Part shown: one piece after another, positions 9,860 through 17,827 of the stretch | How positions within the stretch are numbered: position 1 is the first letter of the stretch | Layout of the letters: each line of letters begins with the position of its first letter | DNA from: Pseudomonas sp. GR 6-02 | Lineage (GTDB): Bacteria > Pseudomonadota > Gammaproteobacteria > Pseudomonadales > Pseudomonadaceae | Length of the DNA stretch: 64,000 nucleotides | Direction of reading: 5' to 3' | Assembly: GCF_001655615.1 (NCBI RefSeq) | Contig: NZ_CP011567.1 | Span: forward strand, 5,862,001-5,926,000 | The notes under the pieces: model-generated | Told to the model about the DNA's origin: nothing | Seen by the model: only the letters and a program-made list of their open reading frames with translations | Databases searched by the model: none | Translations under genes and position numbers: made by a program

Positions 9860-11143
9860 TCAGACCGCAATACCTTTGCGGCACTGCAGTTGCGCGGTGC
9901 GCACGCGGGAGAAGGCGCGGGCCAGACGCAGGAGCATTTCGTCGATATTGGCCTTGCTGACCGTAAGGGCCGGGGTGAAGCGCAGGCAATCGGCTTGCGG
10001 CGCATTGAGCAGCAAGCCTTCGTACAACGCAGCCTTGACTACGGCGTCGGCCGAATCGTCGGACAGATCGAGCCCCCAGAGCAGCCCTTGCCCGCGCAAT
10101 TCGCCGTGACCATAGCGATGGGCCAGACGACTCAGGCCTTCGCCCAGATGCTGAGCGGTTTCCCGCATATGATCGATAAAGCCCTTGTCCTGCACGCTGT
10201 CGAGCACGACAAGCCCGACGGCACTCATCAACGCATTGCCATGATGAGTACCGCTCATTTCGCCGATTTCGAAACAACAGGCCTTGCCTCGCGCCAACAA
10301 TGCCGCCAATGGCACGCCACCACCGAGCCCTTTGCCGAGCACCACGATATCTGCCCGCACGCCGTAGGAGTGTTCGGCAAGCAATGTGCCGCAGCGCCCG
10401 ACGCCGGTTTGCACTTCGTCAAATATCAGCAGAATGCCAAGCTCACGACACAAGCGCTCGACGCCCTTGAGGTAGTGCTCGGTAGCGGGAATCACCCCGG
10501 CCTCGCTCTGGATCGGTTCGAGCATGATCGCGACCGTCTGGGCATCCACGGCCGCATGCAAGGCGGGCAGGTCATTGAACGGGACATGGCTGAAGCCCGG
10601 CAACTGTGGCTCGAATCGGTTGATCAGATTCGAACTGTCCGACGCAGAAATCGTCCCCAGGCTACGGCCATGACAGCCTTTGCTGGCCACAATGATCCGC
10701 GAAGCGCCGCCACGATGTTGCTGGCCCCATTTGCGCGCCAGTTTGATCGCCGCTTCACAGGCTTCGCTGCCACTGTTGAGCAGGTACGCCTGGTCACTGC
10801 CGGTACCGGCGCAGAGCCGGTCGGCGAGGTTGAGCATGCCGCGGTTGTGCAGACCGAAACCCGGATTGATCAGCGACTGAGCCTGCTCCGAAATCGCTTT
10901 GACCAGTGCTGAAGGGCTATGTCCGAGGCTATTGGCGCCGCCACCCTGGGAGAAATCCAGGTAAGCGCGGTCATCGCTGTCCCACAACCAGGAGCCTTGG
11001 CCACGCACGAAAATCTGTTTCGGTCGTTCGACACTGGGCATCAGGCACTCGCTGGAAAAGTTGTCGCTTCTGGCCGGCAGGGAAGTGTCCATCGCCAGGT
11101 CATCAAGGCTCGGTGGCTTGCGTCGCAGGTTGAACAGATTCAT
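9860..11143 (-). CDS. Class III PLP-dependent aminotransferase (acetylornithine-aminotransferase-like)
   Basis: 427 residues. Fold-type I aminotransferase of the ArgD/GabT group, with the small-residue substrate signature (NSGSEACEAAIKLARK), the aspartate motif (LLIFDEVQTGVGR) and the PLP lysine in VLGKGLGGG. The amino donor cannot be told from sequence. It is divergent from a LysR gene that probably regulates it. As I recall, an aminotransferase and a regulator next to pqq were counted in the extended pqq set of P. fluorescens B16, but a link with PQQ is not shown by the sequence. The start ATG is preceded by a hairpin that holds its ribosome site. Confidence 0.85.
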   Translation of the reverse strand: MNLFNLRRKPPSLDDLAMDTSLPARSDNFSSECLMPSVERPKQIFVRGQGSWLWDSDDRAYLDFSQGGGANSLGHSPSALVKAISEQAQSLINPGFGLHNRGMLNLADRLCAGTGSDQAYLLNSGSEACEAAIKLARKWGQQHRGGASRIIVASKGCHGRSLGTISASDSSNLINRFEPQLPGFSHVPFNDLPALHAAVDAQTVAIMLEPIQSEAGVIPATEHYLKGVERLCRELGILLIFDEVQTGVGRCGTLLAEHSYGVRADIVVLGKGLGGGVPLAALLARGKACCFEIGEMSGTHHGNALMSAVGLVVLDSVQDKGFIDHMRETAQHLGEGLSRLAHRYGHGELRGQGLLWGLDLSDDSADAVVKAALYEGLLLNAPQADCLRFTPALTVSKANIDEMLLRLARAFSRVRTAQLQCRKGIAV

Positions 11144-11148
11144 CGGAT

Positions 11149-11168
11149 AAAACCTCGTCCGAGGTTTT
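11149..11168 (-). promoter_or_regulatory. Hairpin covering the ribosome site of the aminotransferase gene
   Basis: AAAACCTCG (11149–11157) and CGAGGTTTT (11160–11168) form a perfect 9-bp stem with a two-base centre, six bases upstream of the ATG on the minus strand. The only purine-rich ribosome site candidate, GAGG, is in the stem. On plus it reads like a terminator (T-run to 11170), but no plus-strand transcript ends here. Confidence 0.5.
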
Positions 11169-11170
11169 TT

Positions 11171-11268
11171 GCCTTGCCTATGTAAACACCATCGCTGTAA
11201 ACGGTATTCATCGTGCTTTATGGCCCTGTAAGCCTTGTGAATGCGGTTAGACTAGGCGTAGGCAAGGC
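11171..11268. promoter_or_regulatory. Divergent promoter region with 10-bp inverted repeat
   Basis: The segment between the aminotransferase and LysR genes carries GCCTTGCCTA (11171–11180) and its exact reverse complement TAGGCAAGGC (11259–11268), 78 bp apart. Paired sites in a LysR divergent promoter suggest operators for the adjacent regulator; this is inference. Confidence 0.4.
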
Positions 11269-11312
11269 ACTGAGCCATTTCGATTTCTCAGCATTTTCGA
11301 TAAGTATTACTT

Positions 11313-12233
11313 ATGGATTTCAAGCAACTGCGTTATTTCGTCGCGGTCTACGAAGAGGGCCACGTCGGTCGGGCCGCCGAGCGGCTTTCTATCTCCCAGC
11401 CAGCGTTGTCCCAGCAGATCCGCCAACTCGAACAGAACCTCGATGTGAGCCTGTTCGAACGCAGCAGCAAACGTCTGCTGCCAACCCTGGCGGCCCACAC
11501 GTTGTACAACCATGCCCTGCCCTTGCTCGATGGCTTGCAACGCGCGCGCGAAGCCTTGGGCAATTTCAAGGGCAAGGCGCTGCGAACCTTGGCCATTGGC
11601 GTACTGCAGACCGTCCACTCCAGCCTGGTGCCGCAAATGCTCGAACGCGTGCGCAAGGCACAGCCGCATCTGGTGGTGCAGATCTATGAACTGACCGGCC
11701 TGGAAATCGAGCGGCGACTACTCAATGGTTCGCTGGACATCGGGATCAGTTACCTGCCGCCCCGTCAGCCGGGTTTGCACGGCGTGCCGTTGTACGAAGA
11801 TGAGCTGACCCTTGTCATCCCGGCGGACCATCCGTTGCGCGAATTCAAGAAGGTCTCCATGAGCCAGGCGGCCGAGTTGCCCATGTTGCTGTTGGGTGAA
11901 GAGTTCCAGGTGCGGCAGATCTGGCAGGCACAACTGGCCAGTCTTGGGCGCCGGCCGCAGGTGCAGGCCGAGCTGAACAACATGGCGGGGATTCTCGACA
12001 GCCTGCCGCACACGCGGCTGGCGACTGTGCTGCCCGGACGCTCGCAAAAGACCCATGGCGACCAAGAGTTGCTGTGGAAACCACTGAGTGAGCCGCGGGT
12101 GCCGCTGAAAGTGGGGTTGGTGTGTCGGGATGTGCAGCGGCAACAGGCTTCGCTGGCGTTGTTGCGGACATTGCTGGAAGAGGTGATGGATGAACACTTG
12201 CGTAGCCCGACGGCCCTGGATGGGTTGAGCTGA
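11313..12233 (+). CDS. LysR-family transcriptional regulator
   Basis: 306 residues, normal for the family. An N-terminal winged helix-turn-helix (FVAVYEEGHVGRAAERLSIS, QPALSQQIRQLE) is followed by the periplasmic-binding-protein-like effector domain with conserved features such as DIGISYLPP and VIPADHPL. It is divergent from the aminotransferase gene, so that gene is the first target to expect. The inducer is unknown. It converges on rsmY, whose terminator also lies just beyond its stop. Confidence 0.9.
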   Translation: MDFKQLRYFVAVYEEGHVGRAAERLSISQPALSQQIRQLEQNLDVSLFERSSKRLLPTLAAHTLYNHALPLLDGLQRAREALGNFKGKALRTLAIGVLQTVHSSLVPQMLERVRKAQPHLVVQIYELTGLEIERRLLNGSLDIGISYLPPRQPGLHGVPLYEDELTLVIPADHPLREFKKVSMSQAAELPMLLLGEEFQVRQIWQAQLASLGRRPQVQAELNNMAGILDSLPHTRLATVLPGRSQKTHGDQELLWKPLSEPRVPLKVGLVCRDVQRQQASLALLRTLLEEVMDEHLRSPTALDGLS

Positions 12234-12252
12234 ACTTTTTTGCAGGCAAAAG

Positions 12253-12371
12253 AAAACCCCGCCGAAGCGGGGCTTTGCAGACTGTTTCCCTGACATCCAT
12301 TTCACTCCGCCGTCCTGGCAGAATCCTACGTGTCCGTGTTGTTGCTTTGCGCTTCCTGCGCGACGTCCATG
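12253..12371 (-). ncRNA. rsmY: RsmY, GacA-controlled small RNA that titrates RsmA/CsrA proteins
   Basis: The minus strand between the LysR gene and the first acyl-CoA dehydrogenase carries a non-coding gene of about 119 nt with the hallmarks of RsmY: a perfect GacA box about 65 nt upstream, a -10-like TAATCT (12383–12378), a hairpin exposing GGA in its loop (GCGC-AGGAA-GCGC, 12361–12349), and at least seven GGA motifs in unpaired-looking stretches (ATGGACG, ACGGACA, TAGGATT, CAGGACG, GCGGAGT, ATGGATG). It ends in an intrinsic terminator (CCCCGC-TTCG-GCGGGG then TTTT). RsmY binds and removes the translational repressors RsmA/RsmE, switching on secondary metabolism and other Gac traits. The 5' end is set by the -10 and may be off by a few bases. 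Confidence 0.93.
12257..12272 (-). terminator. Terminator of rsmY
   Basis: CCCCGC/GCGGGG with a TTCG-type loop (plus-strand CGAA) and minus-strand T-run at 12256–12248 broken by one C. It may also stop plus-strand transcription from the LysR gene, which ends 23 nt away. Confidence 0.85.
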
Positions 12372-12421
12372 TGAAGTAGATTAGCTCTGGATCCAATCTG
12401 CGCATATGGGAAAACAGCAGC

Positions 12422-12451
12422 ACGTCATGTAAGAGAATGCTTACATGACGT
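12422..12451 (-). promoter_or_regulatory. GacA upstream activating sequence of rsmY
   Basis: The core TGTAAG-N6-CTTACA (12428–12445) is the consensus GacA-binding palindrome. It lies within a longer perfect 12-bp inverted repeat (ACGTCATGTAAG, loop AGAATG on plus). Distance from the inferred rsmY start is about 65 nt, which suits the known arrangement. Confidence 0.92.
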
Positions 12452-12458
12452 TACAGAG

Positions 12459-14237
12459 TCAGAACTGTCCTGCGTCCAACAGGAACAACGATTCGCTTCC
12501 CGCCTTTACCGACGCGCTCAACGAGTGAATACGTGGCAGCAGACGAGCGAAATAGAACCGCGCCGTACCCAGTTTGCTCGCGTAGAAATCGTCCTGCGCT
12601 TCTTTGCCGAAGGCTGCCTTGGCCATCAGTGCCCACATGTAGGCATAGGCGGTGTAACCGAATGCTTGTAGATACTCGACCGAAGCAGCGCCGATTTCGT
12701 TCGGGTTGTTTTTCGCCCGGTCCAGCAGCCATGCGGTCAGATCGTCGAGGGTGCCCACTGCATCGTTCAGCGGTTTGGTGAACTCCGCCAAATCAGCACT
12801 GGCCGTCGCGGTGAAATGACGAATCTCGTCAGCGAACAGTTTGTAGAATGCCCCGCCGCTGCCGACGATCTTGCGCCCGACAAGGTCCAGCGCCTGAATA
12901 CCATTGGTGCCTTCGTAGATCTGCGTGATACGCACGTCACGAACCAGTTGCTCCTGGCCCCACTCACGGATGTAGCCGTGGCCGCCAAAAATCTGCTGGC
13001 CATGAACTGTGGTTTCAAGCCCCAAATCGGTCAGGAATGCCTTGGCAACAGGCGTCAACAGTGCGACCAGGTCTTCTGCGCGCTTGCGGGTGGTGGCGTC
13101 TTCGCTGAACTTGGCGGTGTCCAGTTGCATCGCCACGTAAGTGGAAAATGCACGGCCGCCTTCGTTCGAGGCTTTCATGGTCAGCAGCATGCGACGCACG
13201 TCAGGGTGGACGATGATCGGGTCAGCCACTTTGTCCTTGTTCTGCGCGCCGGTCGGCGAACGGCTCTGCAGGCGGTCGCGAGCGTATTCAATGGCGTTCT
13301 GGTAGGAACGTTCACCCGAGGCCAGGCCCTGGATGCCGACACCCAGACGCTCGTAGTTCATCATGGTGAACATCGCCGCCAGGCCTTTGTTCGGCTCGCC
13401 GACCAGGTAACCCACGGCTTCGTCGAAGTTCATCACGCAGGTCGCAGACGCCTGGATACCCATCTTGTGTTCGATCGAACCACAGGTCGCCGGGTTGCGC
13501 GCACCGAGGCTGCCATCGGCATTGACCATGAACTTCGGCACCAGGAACAGCGAAATACCTTTCGGCCCTGCTGGCGCGTCTGGCAGTTTGGCCAATACCA
13601 GGTGGATGATGTTTTCGGTCAGGTCGTGCTCGCCGCCGGTGATGAAGATCTTGGTGCCGCTGACCTTGTAGGAACCGTCAGCCTGAGGTTCGGCCTTGGT
13701 GCGGATAATCCCCAGATCAGTACCGGCGTGCGGCTCGGTCAGGCACATGGAACCGGCCCAGACACCGGCGTACATGTTCGGCAGGTACGCGGCTTTCAGC
13801 TCTTCGCTGGCGTGGGCGTTGATCGACAGGCAGGCGCCGGCGGTCAGCATCGGATACAGACCGAACGACAGGCTGGCGGAGTTGACCATTTCTTCGACCT
13901 GCGCCGAAACCGCCTTGGGCATGCCCATGCCGCCGTAGGTTGGATCGCCACCGACACCGACCCAACCGCCTTCAGCGTAGGTCTGATACGCCTGTGGGAA
14001 ACCGGCCGGGGTGGTGACGGCACCGTCGGCCCAGTGGCAACCTTCTTCGTCAGCCGCACGGCTCAGGGGCGCGATGCTTTTGCTGGTGACCTTGCCGGCT
14101 TCTTCCAGAATGGCTTCGACGGTTTCAGCATCGACGGTCTCGGCGAGCGCAGGCAGTTCGGCCCAGAGTTTGGCGACCTCGAAAACTTCATTGAGGACGA
14201 AGCGCATATCGCGCAGGGGCGCTTTGTAGTCAGCCAT
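12459..14237 (-). CDS. Acyl-CoA dehydrogenase (first of three paralogues)
   Basis: 592 residues, of the long (about 600) acyl-CoA dehydrogenase type with an N-terminal cap, the usual FAD-binding core and a C-terminal extension. The core carries CLTEPHAGTDLG, TGGEHDL and the region with the catalytic Glu (IYEGTNGIQALDL, near residue 445). It performs the first, FAD-linked step of beta-oxidation, passing electrons to ETF. By position it matches P. aeruginosa PA0508, described as FadE2 with preference for medium-chain substrates; specificity here is not proven. A separate terminator-bounded unit, with rsmY 88 nt downstream. Confidence 0.9.
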   Translation of the reverse strand: MADYKAPLRDMRFVLNEVFEVAKLWAELPALAETVDAETVEAILEEAGKVTSKSIAPLSRAADEEGCHWADGAVTTPAGFPQAYQTYAEGGWVGVGGDPTYGGMGMPKAVSAQVEEMVNSASLSFGLYPMLTAGACLSINAHASEELKAAYLPNMYAGVWAGSMCLTEPHAGTDLGIIRTKAEPQADGSYKVSGTKIFITGGEHDLTENIIHLVLAKLPDAPAGPKGISLFLVPKFMVNADGSLGARNPATCGSIEHKMGIQASATCVMNFDEAVGYLVGEPNKGLAAMFTMMNYERLGVGIQGLASGERSYQNAIEYARDRLQSRSPTGAQNKDKVADPIIVHPDVRRMLLTMKASNEGGRAFSTYVAMQLDTAKFSEDATTRKRAEDLVALLTPVAKAFLTDLGLETTVHGQQIFGGHGYIREWGQEQLVRDVRITQIYEGTNGIQALDLVGRKIVGSGGAFYKLFADEIRHFTATASADLAEFTKPLNDAVGTLDDLTAWLLDRAKNNPNEIGAASVEYLQAFGYTAYAYMWALMAKAAFGKEAQDDFYASKLGTARFYFARLLPRIHSLSASVKAGSESLFLLDAGQF

Positions 14238-14374
14238 GGCAAACCTCGCAAGATCTAAACAGGTGGTTCGTAGGAATAGTGATTTCGCTGTGTCCGAGTG
14301 TACCTCAACAACTTTTACGACACATAGGGTCAGCCCATGACCGATTTGTTATTTTTAGTCACCGACCTGTTCTT

Positions 14375-14410
14375 CATAAAGAAGCCCGCAGCAAGGCGGG
14401 CTTCTTTATG
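14375..14410 (-). terminator. Intrinsic terminator after the second acyl-CoA dehydrogenase
   Basis: A 15-bp perfect stem CATAAAGAAGCCCGC / GCGGGCTTCTTTATG with loop AGCAAG. It is 15 nt past the stop codon of the gene at 14425 and isolates it from the first dehydrogenase gene. Confidence 0.85.
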
Positions 14411-14424
14411 GCCGATTTGAATGA

Positions 14425-16221
14425 TTAAAGTGCAAACAACTCCGCCGGCAACTTCATCAAACAGTCGCTACCCGCCTCGATGGCCGCCCGATGAGCAGCC
14501 GTACGCGGCAGTAAGCGCTTGAAGTAAAACTCGCTGGTCGCCAGCTTGCCTCGGCAATAATCGGCATCACCGCTGCCCGCCTCCAACTGCGACTGAGCCA
14601 CCAGCGCCATGCGTAGCCACAGGTAGCCGAGGATGATATAGCCGCAGTACATCAGGTAATCCACCGAGGCGGCGCCGACCTCATCCGGATTTTTCATCGC
14701 AGCCATGCCGATCCTGGTGGTCAATTCACCCCACTGCTGATTCAGATCGTTGAGTTGCGCCACATAACCGCCGAGTTGCGGGTGCTCAGCGTTTGCCGCA
14801 CAGAACTTGTGGACGATTTTAGTGAAGCCGCGCAGCAGTTTTCCCTGACTGCCAAGGACTTTGCGCCCAAGCAGATCCAGCGCCTGAATGCCGTTGGTGC
14901 CTTCATAGATCGGCGCGATCCGGCAGTCGCGAACCAACTGCTCCATGCCCCACTCACGAATGAAACCGTGGCCGCCAAACACCTGCATGCCGAGGTTGGT
15001 CACCTCCAGCCCGGTGTCGGTCATGAAGGCTTTGCAGATCGGTGTGAGGAACGCCAGCAAATCCTCGGCGTCCTGACGCGCCGTTTCATCCGGGCTCAGG
15101 TGCGCAGCGTCCAGCAACTGTGCGGTGAAGTAAGTCAGCGCCCGGTTGCCTTCATTGAAGGCCTTCATGGTCAACAACATCCTGCGCACATCGGGATGCA
15201 CGATGATCGGGTCGGCAGGTTTTTCCGGGGCTTTCGGGCCGGTCAGCGAGCGCATTTGCAGACGGTCGTTGGCGTATTTGACCGCCCCCTGGAAGCTCGC
15301 CTCCCCCAGACACAAACCTTGCATGCCGGTGCCGAGCCGCGCGTGGTTCATCATGGTGAACATGCAGTTCAGGCCCTTATTCGGCTCACCGATCAAGAAG
15401 CCCTTGGCATCGTCGAAATTCAGCACGCAGGTGGCCGAGGCCTTGATGCCCATTTTGTGTTCGATCGAGCCGCAGGAAACGCCGTTGCGCTCGCCTGCCT
15501 CGCCCTCGGCATTGGGTAGGAATTTGGGCACGATAAACAGCGAAATACCTTTGGTCCCCGCTGGCGCGTCCGGCAGTTTGGCCAGCACCAGATGAATGAT
15601 GTTGTCACTCATGTCGTGCTCACCGGCGGAGATGAATATCTTGCTGCCAGAGATCGCGTAACTGCCATCGGCCTGAGGCACGGCGCGGGTCTTGATGATG
15701 CCCAGATCGGTGCCGCAATGGGCTTCGGTCAGGCACATGGTGCCGGTCCATTGGCCTGCGGTGAGCTTGCTCAGGTAGGTCTGTTTCTGTTCTTCAGTGC
15801 CATGGGCATGGATGGCCGACATCGCACCGTGGGTCAGGCCGGGGTACATGCCCCAGGACGTGTTACTGGAGCCGACCATTTCGCTGATGACCAGCCCCAA
15901 GGAACTTGGCAAGCCCTGGCCGCCGTAAGCCGGGTCCGCCGCCAGACCATGCCAGCCGCCTTCCACGTATTGTGCGAATGCTTGCTTGAAGCCTGTAGGC
16001 GTTGTGACCACACCGTTGTCGAAATGGCAGCCTTCTTCGTCGCCGCTGCGGTTCAGCGGTGCGAGAACGTTCTCACAGAATTTCGCGCCTTCTTCGAGAA
16101 TCGCATTGACCATGTCCGGGCTGGCATCGGTGGCCCCCAGCGCGGCGTAGTTGCTGTGAAAATCAAACACGTGATCGATCAGAAAGCGCATGTCGCGCAG
16201 GGGAGCTTTGTACTCGGGCAT
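14425..16221 (-). CDS. Acyl-CoA dehydrogenase (second paralogue)
   Basis: 598 residues from the ATG at 16221, chosen because GGAGA stands seven bases upstream and the protein then starts MPEYKAPLRDMRF like its paralogues; an in-frame upstream ATG lacks such a site. The FAD/substrate motifs CLTEAHCGTDLG and [15 protein letters not shown] are present. Corresponds by position to P. aeruginosa PA0507. Chain-length preference is unknown. Its own terminator follows. Confidence 0.9.
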   Translation of the reverse strand: MPEYKAPLRDMRFLIDHVFDFHSNYAALGATDASPDMVNAILEEGAKFCENVLAPLNRSGDEEGCHFDNGVVTTPTGFKQAFAQYVEGGWHGLAADPAYGGQGLPSSLGLVISEMVGSSNTSWGMYPGLTHGAMSAIHAHGTEEQKQTYLSKLTAGQWTGTMCLTEAHCGTDLGIIKTRAVPQADGSYAISGSKIFISAGEHDMSDNIIHLVLAKLPDAPAGTKGISLFIVPKFLPNAEGEAGERNGVSCGSIEHKMGIKASATCVLNFDDAKGFLIGEPNKGLNCMFTMMNHARLGTGMQGLCLGEASFQGAVKYANDRLQMRSLTGPKAPEKPADPIIVHPDVRRMLLTMKAFNEGNRALTYFTAQLLDAAHLSPDETARQDAEDLLAFLTPICKAFMTDTGLEVTNLGMQVFGGHGFIREWGMEQLVRDCRIAPIYEGTNGIQALDLLGRKVLGSQGKLLRGFTKIVHKFCAANAEHPQLGGYVAQLNDLNQQWGELTTRIGMAAMKNPDEVGAASVDYLMYCGYIILGYLWLRMALVAQSQLEAGSGDADYCRGKLATSEFYFKRLLPRTAAHRAAIEAGSDCLMKLPAELFAL

Positions 16222-16311
16222 GTTCATTTCTCCGGCAGCAGATGGCCCAAACCTACTGCCGTGCATCACACCTCACAATCACAGTCCAGACGCTGAATGC
16301 GCCATCATCAC

Positions 16312-17601
16312 TCAACCCGCAGCGGCGTCCATGCGCACTGCGCCACGGCGGTTCTGACCGAAGGCCATCACACAGTTTCGCCCCGCCCCCTTGGCGCTGT
16401 AGAGCGCCTGGTCGGCGGATTTGAGCACTTCTTCGGGGGTGCGTTGTTCCAGGCGTTCGGCGACGCCGATGCTGACGGTGACCGAAACACTCGAGGCACC
16501 CGAACCCGCGCGACGCTGGCGTCCCTGCTGGTCATCCTGGGGACGGCTGTCCTGATTGCGCAGCTGGATGTTGTAAGTGGCAATGGATTCGCGGATGACC
16601 TCCAGATGCGGCATGCACTCTTCGAGGGTCTTGCCTGCGAACACCAAGGCAAATTCCTCACCGCCGTAGCGATATGCCCTACCGCCACCACTGATTTTCG
16701 ACAGCTTGCTGGCGACCAGACGCAACACTTGATCGCCGACATCGTGGCCGTGGGTGTCGTTGAATTTCTTGAAGTGATCGACGTCGCTCATCGCCAGCAC
16801 GTAATTGCGCCCCAGCCGTTGCATGCGCTCGTTCAGGGCGCGGCGCCCCGGCAGGCCGGTGAGTTCGTCGCGGAAAGCCATCTGATAGGCCTCATGGGCA
16901 ACCGCGGCGGCAATCATCAACATCACCTGGCTGCACATGATGTTGAGGGTGAAGGGCAGGATGAAGGTTTTCGGCAACATCCAGAACAATCCCAACAGCC
17001 CCACCAATTGCGCAGCGTGCAAGGGTCTTGGGTTGCGCCAGTATTGCCAGGCCAATAACAGGAACGAGGCGAGGAACACGGGATAAGACAATTGGATCAG
17101 GCTCATCCACGCACCATGCAACGCCGGCCAGCGGATCTCCGACAGCCACATCAGCAGCGCCTGTGGGTAACTTTGCTCCAGCCCCAGCGCCACACTGCCG
17201 AACGCCAGCAACACAGCGAAACGCGCCACCATGTCCTGGAACAGGTGAGTACGCTCTTGCCAGGCAGCGAACAAGCCAAACAGCAACGGCAACAACAGAC
17301 AGCACAGATGGAACACCACCGCGGCGTCTTCACGAACCTTGCCGTTGTCGCGGTAATAGTCGGTCTGGGTGTCGAGCAGGAAGTAGGCGATGTACACCGT
17401 GACCATCAGAAACAGTTCACGCTGACGTCGATAAACCGCGCAATACGCACCGCCGAGCAACAGCACCAGAGTGGGCAGCACGTTGAACAGCGAAGTGAAG
17501 AAGACGTTGAGATCCTTGACGTAGGCAGCCGCAAGCCCCGCGAGCAACAACAGCAGCGATGGCAAAAAATGGCTGAAACGTACAGCGGAAGAACGCGGCA
17601 A
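16312..17601 (-). CDS. Membrane-bound GGDEF protein (probable diguanylate cyclase)
   Basis: About 429 residues. The N-terminal half has around eight hydrophobic segments (for example FLPSLLLLLAGLAAAYV and VMLMIAAAVAH); the C-terminal half is a GGDEF domain with active-site GGEEF (RYGGEEFALVF), DVDHFKKFND and VSIGVAE. It should make c-di-GMP. No RxxD inhibitory site is seen before GGEEF, so product feedback may be absent. The start is uncertain: a TTG at 17601 has GGAG eight bases upstream and leaves a clean signal anchor; longer in-frame versions up to 17685 are possible. It sits between two acyl-CoA dehydrogenase genes. Confidence 0.85.
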   Translation of the reverse strand: MPRSSAVRFSHFLPSLLLLLAGLAAAYVKDLNVFFTSLFNVLPTLVLLLGGAYCAVYRRQRELFLMVTVYIAYFLLDTQTDYYRDNGKVREDAAVVFHLCCLLLPLLFGLFAAWQERTHLFQDMVARFAVLLAFGSVALGLEQSYPQALLMWLSEIRWPALHGAWMSLIQLSYPVFLASFLLLAWQYWRNPRPLHAAQLVGLLGLFWMLPKTFILPFTLNIMCSQVMLMIAAAVAHEAYQMAFRDELTGLPGRRALNERMQRLGRNYVLAMSDVDHFKKFNDTHGHDVGDQVLRLVASKLSKISGGGRAYRYGGEEFALVFAGKTLEECMPHLEVIRESIATYNIQLRNQDSRPQDDQQGRQRRAGSGASSVSVTVSIGVAERLEQRTPEEVLKSADQALYSAKGAGRNCVMAFGQNRRGAVRMDAAAG

Positions 17602-17670
17602 GGGTAAAGCTCCGACCCGGCAAACAAAGATGGCATTGTGCCTGCATTTGGCGCAGCTAAGCACGTGCAA

Positions 17671-17686
17671 CGTGACAGGCGTCACA
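17671..17686 (-). promoter_or_regulatory. CRP/Vfr-like palindrome upstream of the GGDEF gene
   Basis: On the minus strand TGTGA-CGCCTG-TCACG, matching the CRP/Vfr consensus TGTGA-N6-TCACA in nine of ten positions. It lies 70–85 bp before the proposed GGDEF start. Vfr control is inference from motif and position. Confidence 0.4.
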
Positions 17687-17775
17687 TCGCAGCCTCTTTA
17701 ACGGCAGCAAAGTCGTTCTTCTTAGCGTTTTAGTCAGGAATATTTAAAGACGTGATCGTTTGCGTCAGGCATAAA

Positions 17776-17807
17776 AAAGCCGCTGCTTCCGAGGAAGCAG
17801 CGGCTTT
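17776..17807 (-). terminator. Intrinsic terminator after the third acyl-CoA dehydrogenase
   Basis: A 15-bp perfect stem AAAGCCGCTGCTTCC / GGAAGCAGCGGCTTT with a two-base centre, followed on minus by TTTTTT. It starts 20 nt after the stop codon. Confidence 0.9.
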
Positions 17808-17827
17808 GTGAAGAGACTGCGTAGGGC

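Noticed and set aside
12816..14258. 480-codon plus-strand frame opposite the first acyl-CoA dehydrogenase (similar frames opposite the other two and opposite glcB)
   Set aside because: Shadow frames of real genes; the same antisense frame recurs opposite each paralogue because the coding strand is conserved.
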